A stretch of 64,000 bases of DNA, taken from Blasia pusilla. Taxonomy: Eukaryota > Marchantiophyta > Marchantiopsida > Blasiales. The notes beneath the pieces were generated by a model. The model made no database searches and was not told the origin of the DNA. It saw nothing but the letters and a program-made list of their open reading frames with translations. The position numbers were made by a program, and so were the translations under genes. Positions 37,601 to 49,600 of the stretch are shown piece by piece (positions within the stretch are counted from its first letter, which is position 1; each line of letters opens with the position of its first letter). The DNA is taken from positions 18,414,001 to 18,478,000 of the forward strand of contig CM114273.1 in assembly GCA_050084515.1 (NCBI GenBank). The letters are read 5' to 3'.

Positions 37601-40600
37601 AATAGTAATTTATTGTTACTATAGATTTACCTCAGTACTTCTGAGAATTACTGTGGGCGGCAGGCCCTAACCCTAAAACCTAGAAACTCGTTCTCTTGGC
37701 TGTATATAACCCTCTAAGGGTGCCCTGCGAAATTACATTCTCTCACACCCTTTTGTACACAACTCTCTGAGCTGAGGAGCTGATAGAGCAGCACTGAGTG
37801 TGCTTTGCTTACCTGAGTGGATTGTGCTTCTGACCTCAGTAGTTCAGTGCGCTGCTGCTTACAGACTGAGTGGTCTGCTGACCTGAGGGGTTCAGTGAGT
37901 CTTGTGATACAGGTGTCTAGTAGTACTAACCTGAGTGGTTGCTATTGAGATGTCTACTGCTGCTAACCTGAGTGGTTGCTATTGCACTAAGTGTGCTTGA
38001 GAATGCTAGGTAGTCTGGTGGTACACGTTGTCTAGTGCTTTCCTCTACAATCTAACCTGAGTGGTTGCTATTGCACTGAGTGAGCTTGTAATAGCTAGGT
38101 TGTAGAGAAACTCTGATATATTAAAAAAGTTATTTTCTTCCACATGATTTAATACACACATGCAATATGACCATAGAAAAACTCATTGGTACTGTTTTAT
38201 GATCATCCCCACCCTGGTAGTAGCTACTTTCCAGAGTACAAACCTTCCAAGAAGCCATAGCAGTATTCTCCATTGATAACAAACAGGCTGCTACTTGCAA
38301 GTTGAAGCGTTCCAAAAGATGGAAGTCCGGATCCGCATCATGGTTCAGTCGATCCTGCCAGCTGGAGATCTGAGTAGCAATAATTACCTGTGAAGCATCC
38401 AGGCAAATCCCAATTGATGGAAATATCCGTTAGACCTTACTGTGAGATGTGTACTCAGGCTCCTACAGAACTTTGGCAGAGACTTAGTAAATATAATGTA
38501 CCAGAGTTTCGTCACACACCTAATCTGTTACCTAATGTGTCAAATCAAATTTCAGCGCTGTTCGAGGCTGCAGGCTGTGGCTTTCTAATTTAATGACCTC
38601 ATTGACTGTCGTCAAGAATCTGAGGTGTTAATAAGGCGCATGTTCCTGAAGAGCTAAACTAATTTGTCTCCCGTGGACTGCCCTCCAACACAAGTCAGAT
38701 ACATAAGAACACATTCCGAGAAGTGCTTCTCTCGAAAAGAGATCAGGAACAGTAATAAAGCTTCAGTAATAGAATACATTAACATAGAACTACTTGCAGC
38801 AGGGTGCTCATTGAGAGCTAATACTGGTGTACTGTGTGAAACAAGTGGCAGACTTGAATTGATTAGGATTTCTACAAGAAAGATCCTGTCATAATTCACC
38901 TTGTATTCAGATAACAGCCCAGAGCCAACATCTTAAAACCCTGGATCCCGAGTCTATAGCATCCACTGCCTCTGAAGATCACCAACAGTAGAGACAACAA
39001 GGAAAACCACTCATACCTGTACACCAACAAAGCTTATTTCCAGTTGCTTGTTGGAGCCAATGTCTTCTTGTAGTCCCTGGATTGTTTCCATGTGCACACT
39101 TGAAGCAGCCATAGACTGCAATTCTGTGGATGCTATGACCAGAGAGTCCCAGGCCCAGACCTGGAGCATTCAATGGACAACGAAGCTTGTCAGGAAAAAA
39201 AGCAAAATACCAGGACAAACGGCACAATTCTAAAGAAAATTACAGATTCAACTTGAATAATAGACTGAATTTTTTCCAATATGCTGAAATTGCAACTGAC
39301 ACCCGAAGTATATATTAAATTGTACTTTCACTTTCATTTTTGAAAAATAAGTTTCTCCCTCCTTGGTAAAGTGCATCTTATCCGGTAATGCCCACTAAAC
39401 AGCATTTTTTGGCCCAATTAAGTCCTTCAAGATTGTGCTGGACCAGGGCCGCCCTTAAAATGAAAGAGGTTCACCAAAGCCTCATCCGTCCCTTTCCTAC
39501 TTTCCTCAATCCTTCTACCTGACTGTTTCCCTTCAGCTTGTGGTGTGCTGGTCCTTGACCTGCTGTGGAGGAGGTACTGTGCTGGTGGAGTTGTTGTGAT
39601 GTCTCAAGAGGCACCAAATAGAGAGAGTCTCCATTTCTAATATGAAAGAAGAGAGGGGATGAAATCAGATCTTCATGCCACACTGCCTCAACATTATCAG
39701 AAACTTCTTACCACCTGCTTCTGGATGAGTTTGGTGGGGTGCCAATGGAAATTCATGCTATAAAGAATGAAAGCAACTTCAAGCTATCAATGAAGATGGG
39801 CCCAATCAACTTTCTGGAAAAGCTTTTCAAGCTTCTAAGTATAGTGAGCCTGCCAGGGTGAAAAGCTGGTACTACAACTGCAGCGAGTGGCTTGGCAAAT
39901 GGGGCATTCCAATCACTGACTTGCCAACAAGCACCAACAAGGACTTGACGGAGGAGCTGCAAAATGGTTATGTCTCTATCGATTGGGATAGACACCAGAA
40001 GCTCTGAGAGAAAAGGGACAATAAATCTCAGAAAATTGGTAAGGATGAGATGTTACCCACACTTTCATGAATACTGGGAGATCCACAAAGCAGGCCCCCT
40101 ACATATCAGCCCCCATACCCCCTAAGAGTTTAGAGTAGAGGATTTAGGTGACTGAGGATTTTTTAGGACCTCTTTGTTTGTGCTCTTTCCAGTTCACTTG
40201 TTGCCCAATTTGAAAATCAGAGTCCCGTAGTCCTTTTCATGGACAATAAATCACTCCATTCATTCATTCTCTCTTGCAGGGGGCTAGCACCATCCAACTA
40301 GGGCGCCACATGGATGATTGCAAGGTTACAATAGACTCTACTGAATGAGTACAGTCTCTTGTATGCGGATAGATGGCCAACTGGTGTAGCTAAACTCGTT
40401 GAAGATCCTCTTTAGCAAAAGGTCAGGGATTCAATGCCCACCATGGACAGTGGGGCCAGCCTCAATCCCAGGGAATTAGCGTCCCCTATCCAGGGCATGG
40501 ATGAGCCCTGATCGAAAGAGTAAACACTTCTGTGCCTTGACTTCGCAGTTCCCAGTGTAAGAACTGGGAAAAAATCCAAGACCTTCAGTGAAAAAAAACA

Positions 40601-43600
40601 AATCTCCTTTATGGGGAATAACCAAGCAAAAGGAACCTGGAGGTGAGAGTGACTCCTGGATGCGATGTCATTTGCACACACATGGAAGGGATCCCATACA
40701 CCTCTAGGCTTCCTGTGAAGCAAAACACAAATTGACTTCAATTCAATTCCATTCTATCTACATTACCTTTCAATTGCAGCAACCATGATGATATTAGACT
40801 AGCATTCCCTATTCTCTTTCAGTGTCACTGATTTCATGGCTATACGAACGAGTTCCAGATTCCTGAATTCTTACACAAGTGTGTGATGGCTAGAGATCAT
40901 TAGCTAGAACAGTTCACTTTGTAGGACTTCCTGGGCTGTGGTCTATCAGTTATTGCAAACTATACAAATCCAAGTAACTTTGCCCTTTTGGGTCTCCATG
41001 GACACTAAATCACTTCTTTCATTCATCAATTCATTCTCTCATTGTTTGTAAGTAATTTGCGCTGATGGCTTCTTTCTTTGTTTTTAATTGTAACAATATA
41101 GCTCATTTTCTACTGCCAAAGCCATTCCCCTACATCCCTAATCTACTATGGCACTTTCTGTTCATCTATAAGCGAAACTGCCCTCTCCCCCTGGTCTAGA
41201 CCTTCGGACGAAAACAATATATACATTTATTTCTTTTCTGCGCCCGTTGCAGAATCATGCAGAATTTTCATTACAACCTTTCAAATATGGGACATAGATT
41301 CAACCCAAGCAATTCTTGAATCACATAAAAGATATGTTTGATGATTTACCATGAGGACACCCTCTGTGCCCAGATTGTTCTCTGGAAACAGAAACGTCGT
41401 ATTTTGTACATCTATGTGCCAACCGAGCTGCTGCTGATCTGAAAAAGGTCTGCACTGGAAATGCCTTCATAAGATTTATGGTGAAACGACTTCAACGTAG
41501 TTATAATATTTCATGTGATTATAATGTGATCACTCTTTGAATCAGTATAATTTATTTCTACCTCACTGCGGAGAAAAGCTCTACTGGAGATACACATGAA
41601 AATGGAAACGTCCACAAGGTGAGGAAGATCTACAAACATCGTCTGTAACAGCAGCAGATGCCAACACAATCAAGAGATAACAGATTCACACAAGCTTCAA
41701 TTGCCATGCAAGAGTGTGTCCAGTATGTCCAGTTACTTACTCTGCCTTCAAACAACCATACTCAGATGAAGTCTCAATCTGTTCAGAACGCAAAATTACT
41801 TGATAAGAAAACTATGGAGCATCAGCATAAGGTCTAAGAAAAGCTCATATTTCCATGACAACAAAATTATCAAAAGCCTCCAGGTTTTGGCTCTCATGAT
41901 GTGACCCTTAATAAAGCCCAGATGTCCGGTGAAAGATCCCATTCCTATATGTTTTTTTTTCAGTTTTAATTCAAAAACCAATTTTAATAGCATTACATAA
42001 CATCGTAATGTTGCAATAATGAAGTACAACAATCTTCCTAGTACTCCTAACATATTTACCCACACTCTCAAAAATTTACCTCCATTGTTATGAATGTATA
42101 TTCTTTGAAGCTTTCAACTTTGTGTTGGATTTGCAAGTAATATCCAGACTAGATAAGAAAGAAGCATTGAACCTAGGATTGCAATCTGATACGATAAAAA
42201 AATCCATCTAATTCTGACAATGCGACAAGGATTTAATTATGACCGTACGGTTGTGGTATAAGTGCAACATACTTGATGCCATACAAACAAGCAGATGTCC
42301 CACAGAAATTGGACTGTTCGACACGCACCAGTTCCTGTCGCTTGTGAAAAGACGTTGGTTGTGAAAAGAAATTGAGGGCATGATCAATGAAATTTGGACT
42401 GTACACAAATTCAACAGGTTGTATTGACACCTGCACAGCAGAAGCAAAAAGTAAGAATATCTCCAGTGCACCTTTATCATTTATGGTTTGTCAGCTTTTT
42501 TATTTGCGAAGTGAATCCTGCTACTCCTTGATTTGAAATTAAGGGACCAATTTCTATAACCAAAGGTTTCTATAAGACCAATCTCTATTTGAATCAACTT
42601 GAGACATTCTTCCTCTCATTAAAGTACAAAATTCTCTAAAAAGATGTAAGAGTTCTTGTAATTTATATCTAGGGTTCAATAGCACTTTAGAATCATAATG
42701 GATATTTCTAGTCCGTCCACCATACTTTCATTTGACATGTAAAGGCCAGACACCATCTATCTACAGACCATTAAGATTACTTACATTTACTGTAGTACCA
42801 AAGTCTTGTGATTTATTTCTCATTGTCACCTCCACTGCTATGAGGGGCACAAACTGTTCTGTAAAACTAGGAGCAGTAATTTCTTGCCCTGAATAGCCGC
42901 TGCGTGAATCTGATTGATTTTCAGTACTGCTGTTTGTGCGCCCAGTACCAGCTACAATCTCCGCCCAACTTGGTTGTCTAGTACCACTGGATGAGCTCCA
43001 TATCACAGGTTTTGCCTGAAAATGTCGTCCAACTTTGAGTGCTAGAGATATGACTTTTTAGTTACAATCTTGACTGCTCAGTTCATGGAAACTCATCGAA
43101 TTATTTGCTAGTGTTGAATTCTGGATGGTCAAAAGATTTCAAGCGCTGATTGGTTAACCGCCCGATAACTTGTCCCACTGTCAAGTATTTACAAAAATAA
43201 CCTCAACTAAATCAAGTACAGAGAACTGCATATCGTATATCCAACCAGAAAAGTGAATATTTTCACCTTGGGGGCAAGCAGGCGTGGAAATTGAGACCCT
43301 GAAGTGCAAAGATCAACCACTTCAAGGGTAGGTACACTGATGTTGACACTCATTGAATCTAACCATGAGGTGAGTGTAACCGAACATCTTTGTGAGGAGA
43401 TACTGACAATGTCCTTCATGCTACCACTGCCAACAACCTGTATCAGTCACTGAAAAACTATTCGCAGTTTCCACCCACAATTATCCATTACAAATGACTG
43501 AAAACTGACAGTAAAATCCAGCCACCATGGTAGCGACAAAATGCTCAAGGTTAAAACCATAACTCTGGCATGACGCTACAGAAGACATCGGGTAGCAGAC

Positions 43601-46600
43601 ATGTATATTCAATAACAGACTGCAAAAACATCAATTTCTTAATAAATTTACTCAACTTTAGAAGCTTGTAAATCAAACTCTACAAGAATGCAGACCAGTG
43701 GAAACATACGACTGCCGCTAAACGTTACAAACTCAAACATAAACACACTGAACTTTGCTCTGGAAATAACCTAAAGACTGCCCTGATGCACAAGCAAGCG
43801 TGTTGATAGATGTCAGGCTAGAAGACCTTGGATGAGCTATAGCGACTACTCTTCCAAGGATTAAAATGGCACAATTATGCCCAGAAAAACAATCTCGTTC
43901 AAGCCTAGGGATTCCATGCCCACAACACCTACATTTGTAGGCATGGAACCCATGCTAGTTGCAAATAAACACTTACGAGCTTCGGAGGATGCCAAGAGCT
44001 TCTCCTACACGCACAGAAAGTATTAAACGACACCATCCTTTGGGTGGATTTCCGCTTTCGATCACAGAAGTTGGATTGAAATCTGCAGCTTCACAGAGAT
44101 CCTACCATGCCAGCAATACAAATGTGAATACACACTCAATTTTTAGGAGCAAAAAGACATTTCAATTGACTTGTTTCCACTGGTCTAGATCCTAACTTGA
44201 GAATCATGAAAGCAACTCCTTCACCAACATTCAAATGCAAGGATCAGATATCTGGACAATGAATACATTAGGTTCAAGAAGACAAACAACTACCCATCAA
44301 ACTCCCATAACAGTATACAACAGCCTGGAGCTCAAAATGTATCAGATCGAATGTGCTTCCGAATGCACTTAGCAAGCAAAGTCTGTGATTTGAATTGCAA
44401 GAGACATGCGCCGGCTCTTAGGTAAAACATGATAATGAAGTTATGATTAACTTCATTAACTTACCAATGCCTACTCTTTGACAAGATATATTTCAACCTT
44501 CAAATTAAAGCACCCACCCAGTGCCCACAGCCGGCAATACCAGAACAAACTCTCCACACTTTTCAACCAAAAAGGATAATCGTGGCCAAATTCATTGGAA
44601 TGGAACAAAAGCTCCAAATGGGAAGCAAACCTTGATGATCTCATCTGGAAATACAGCAGCATCAATGCTTTCAGCGGCTCCAAGCAACCCCAAGGACAGC
44701 CAATTCAACCATCCACGTTGTTGATTCAGAGGTTGCTGCAATAGGTGCGTAGGCTGTTGTGGTAGATCACCTTCTTTTCTCTCTGCTTTGCCATTACTGA
44801 TTTCCTGCTCACTTGCTGCATTCACAAAGACATCCTGACCGAAAAGCTCTTAGATAGAGCAGTCCCTGTAGCAAGGCTTCTCTAAACCATCCTCTAGTTC
44901 AGAGATAAATAAGTTCAGTTCAACTTTTAAACTTGAGACCATTGGTGGTGGAGCACAGGAAATCAAAGCCAAAGCTAAGTAACAAACTCGAAGGCTACAA
45001 TGAATCAGACACCAGTCCAGTCTAAATCAATTGCACCTGGCCAACGGCTGCGAGAATGGACCAAATTTAAAGCGCACAAGACCCCGAAAAGAAAAAGTAA
45101 AATAGAGAGGTCTGAGATGTTTTCAAAACTTTCTCCACAACACTTGATTGAATAATAGGAGCGAATATATTCATGAAGAAGCACTCACCGACCCTAACTG
45201 TAATTGGTTTTCCACCACAGATCTGAGAAACAAAATCTCATCCATCTCAAACTCCATTTCCATCTCTTCTAGCTCAGCAAACTTCTGATCACCTGCTGGC
45301 TACACGAACATTACATAGATGTGAGTGGTTGATACAGAGTAAAGCTGTGACCGTGAAAACAGATAGAACAGCAAGTAAAGCCATATTTTCCTCCCAACTA
45401 TTTGCTTTGTGATCTCTCAAAGATATTACTAAGAATTTCTTCAGAACAGTATCCCTCATGAGAAACATCAATCCACAGCATAGAAAGTTCAAAAAACAAG
45501 GCATATGATATTAATTGATCTGTTTGACAAACCTGGACTCTTTGCAGAAGTTCAAGCTTTTCCTTGTATAGACTAACATAGTGCTGTTGCCGCTCTCTGC
45601 AATAGTAACTCAAGTCACAGTTAAGAGGCAAAACATAATAATCACAATTTGAAGTTCTTACAGAAATCTTCAGAGCCGAGTCAGAATCTCCCCAGGTAGC
45701 TGCTGGGGCTTCAGTATAGTCATTTAAATCTTTGTTAGGTACAAATTGTCACTCTCACTTCTCAGTGAAATTCCCATTCCAGGATCATAGTAGCAGACAG
45801 GTCTCTCAACTACATCTATTGTGGCCTCTGTTCTTTTTCTGGAGTTAAAAGGACTCTACTTGATGGATGATTCTGGCGGGGTTCTGCAATGTCTGTAGCC
45901 TTTATCATTGTTTTACCACATGATTAAGGAAAACCTCAAGTTGTCATCCCGATCTTATAAATGAATGAGTTGAGATACCATCCTCAGGAAGGGAAATGAA
46001 TGACTCTCGAAAACTCAACACACTACTAGCACCTAGAAGGAGGGAGAACCAGTAGCAATAGGTTCAGACAACTCACGAGCGAATTGGAAGACGGTTCCAA
46101 GACTTTTCTCTGCGATGTCTGCGAACGTCCGAAATGACTGCCTGAATTGCAAAGATCCATAGCCGTCGCTGCCATCCAGCTCCTGACCTATCAAAGTCTG
46201 CCCTGCTCGTTGAAGGTCTAAAACGGGCATATCTGTACAACCATAGACACAAGGCTTCCTATTAGTAAGCAGTTAAGTGTTGGTGTAACTCCTCCAGTGT
46301 ATACCCCACATATCTACAAAGCTTTATAACTTGAAGACATTTACTGCTAACATCCTCCCTGTAAGAATCCTGCCAAATTCTCCTCACTAGAATTTACAAT
46401 TAGCTTATAAGCAAGATCACCTCTCTCGCAACCGGGACACGGAAAGGACATCCATGACCATCAAGATTTGCTGCAGTTGACGATCTGCCAGAGCTAGTGA
46501 CTGTGTTCACTCACACCAAAAGGAAAATGTTAGGACCCTCCAGTACAACAAGAGGAAATTCCACACTTCATTTCACATTATCAAACCTGCAGTGTCTCAA

Positions 46601-49600
46601 AGTTGACCGAATAACACAAAAAAGCATGGATTCAGTATGGCATATGATAAAGCTTGGAATTCATATTTTCCTCAAAATTCTGGATTTATCCAGATGATTC
46701 CAATATTCTTAGAGCATAAGAACCCTTTAACTAATCTAAGACCAGAAAACTTGTAGATAAGGTGTGACTAACCAGATCATCTACTTCTACTACCACAGAG
46801 TAGTGTGGACCACCTCCTTTAACTGTCGCATTCTTGTCCACCTGCATTTATGCACGTGCATACACATCTTTCAGAAGTGCAAAAATTTCTGCCAGAATAC
46901 CACTTTGCAATCACAATTCATGAGCTGAGTAGATACTCAGCAAAATCACTGTTGCTGGGACCTTTAGCATCTTGAGGTATCTTTGACAAAGATTCAGAAA
47001 TCGTGATCATTTGAGATAGGTCAACTAATTGAGAGAAATAGAGTAAAAGTTGAGATGGTATTCCACTTAACCTCCACACATAAACAAATTAAATTTCCAC
47101 ACTGTAAGAAATGAAAAACACTGAGTCACTGCCTTGTCTACATTGTTTGTTAATTCACTAATTCTTTGATAATGACATGACACTCGAGCACAGGAGTTTA
47201 AAGTGTATTCTTCAAGGAGTTTGATCATATCATCAGCAAAGGCCTACAATTCTTGGGAGGATTCACCCCAATGTCAGGGAGTAAGTTAATCATGTGTCTA
47301 ATTTTTAGGGGTGACCCTGAAAATAATAAACAGTACACTTCAGTTGCTGCATGAGATAAAAAGGAAGTGAACTTTGATGGGGATAGAAAGGACAACCATA
47401 TAGACTTCTTCCACCTTACCATAAGTCTCATAGTGGCGTTTGTCGGCCGCAGCAGGTAAGTGGGTCCATCCTCTGCACCAAGTACACTGTGCAGATTATT
47501 GCAGACTTTCTTACCCACAGAACGTCCAGAGTCTCGGACATACTCCTTATCTGAGTTCCAGTAAACAGCAAGCTCCTTTATCTCCACAAGTTTGTGCACT
47601 GGAGAACTGACACCTCTGCCCACTACAGGCATGCTGGACATGACAACCAGATGCCCTGTTAAAATAACATAAACAGCAAAGGTTTCTGAGAAGTTTACTA
47701 TCCAAAAAAGAAACTGCCATTTTATGTCAACCAGCCCTTGATGGATATAAACCAACAACCCAAAAACAAGGAATCCAAGTAACTAGACGCGATATCAAGC
47801 AGAACTGCTAAAGACCAAACCTTGGCACAGTGGGATGGTCGCGTCCATCAGTGGTAGTGATAGCAAAACTCGAAAGAGTAATGCCAAATGAGAAGAGTGC
47901 CTGGAGAAGAGTGCCTCAATATGGTGTCAAAAGTTGAAAATTGATCATCAAAAGCTGACCCACACAGATCTGTCACTACTGCAGCTAAAGGCTACTATCA
48001 AAAAGTACTAGCAATACACAGACTGACAGCCTTTAAGGAAGGACTATATGCCAAACTCTAAGCCAAGGTATTTACTAAATGACAATGGCTTAGCCATTAA
48101 GAATCCCCCAGTCAGGTCCTCGAGATCAGAAGTACATACCTCTGAGTCAGTTTGTGAATCCACATACTGAACATGGACATTACTAACTGTCACCTGCACA
48201 TTGTCTATGATCTGACCACATGAATAATCCAAATTCAGCTCATAGTCATGGTTACCCACATGCCTATCATGAGTTAATGGTTGTAAGGCTATGACAGGCA
48301 CTACTTTATGAGCAACGTTTTGTGAGGTGGATAGATTCCTCAACCTAATCATCACTTCAGCAAATGGAACAACTTCAGTTTACATGAATAGGAGACTGTC
48401 ATCTACAAAGTGAGGCACCAAACCCAAGACACAATGACAAGAACAAAGAGCTGGAAGTAGAGATTATTTGGAAAAAGCCACACAAAGCTAAAGTCAGTCA
48501 ACTACAAAGGGCAGGAACAGCCAACAGGCGTAGTCCCACCTTTGCTGACAGATACGATAGGAAAGTCTCTCCGGATTTATCTTCTGCACAGCATCAATAC
48601 ATTACATGTGAGAGAAGAGTGTCCCCACTGATATGATGTAATAGCTGAATGCATATGCACAAGGATATAGACCAGTGAGAGTTTAAGTGTCATTTTTAAG
48701 TAAGAGGCGACGTGGACATACATGACTCCATTCTTGGAAGAAACTCCTACTTTTACTCCTTTTCCAGTGCTTCTTCAAGGACAGGAGGCAAAGACAAAGA
48801 TCCACTTCTACCAGGGAAAGCTATAATCTTTACATTAAAGTGGATAGTAGACTGAATAATTTATCCATCAAATAACTTCTATGAACACATGTCCTGTGAG
48901 AACTTGCTAATTTTGGGTTCTGAGTTAATTTTGACCATTTTGGAACAGCACTTGTGACACAGAGTGCAGTTGCCTGATCTTCCTTACTTCACAATACACA
49001 TTCATCACTTTTTTGATCCCTAAAGCCAGCAGGAAAACGAGTTCCCCGGACCAGCATTTACAAGTTATGGGAACACCAAGATGTGACACACCACCACACT
49101 TAAGCTGGAAGAACTAACTCTGCCTAGGTAACTCAACATGTTATCCACAATCATGCAACAGCTGTCCTAACAAATATCTGGATCTTATGGAAACTCTTAA
49201 TAACTACAATCTGGAAACTACTGTTCTCACCAGAGACACGCTGAGACAGTTTTGAAATTTCTGCAGCTGCAAGAGCAGCTTTCTTGGCTGCCAGAGCTCG
49301 TCTTTCCGATGATTCAGCATTCCACTATACACAGAAAGAAAGAAAAACGTAAACATGACCAGCATTTCAATATCAAGAACTTCTTCATATCACTCTAGTT
49401 CAGTGTCAGGGTGGACTTAGAGTTTGTTAAGATATCTACCATCCCAAGAATACCCTGCAGGAAGTTTGCAAGTTGTCTCCAGAAATGCCCATCAACACTC
49501 AATACTTTGACTGTTTTCTTGTAACTTTTGAGACACCAAAGATCTGCTGTTAGAAAAAGTGGGATCAGAAGGAACGAAATCACTACAACACTGAAGATTG

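Noticed and set aside
49395-49583. Minus frame FWRQLANFLQGILGMVDILT as a VPS13 exon
   Set aside because: Exon 3 (ending 49982) joins in phase directly to the exon at 49324, and no suitable splice sites surround this frame, so it is taken as intron.
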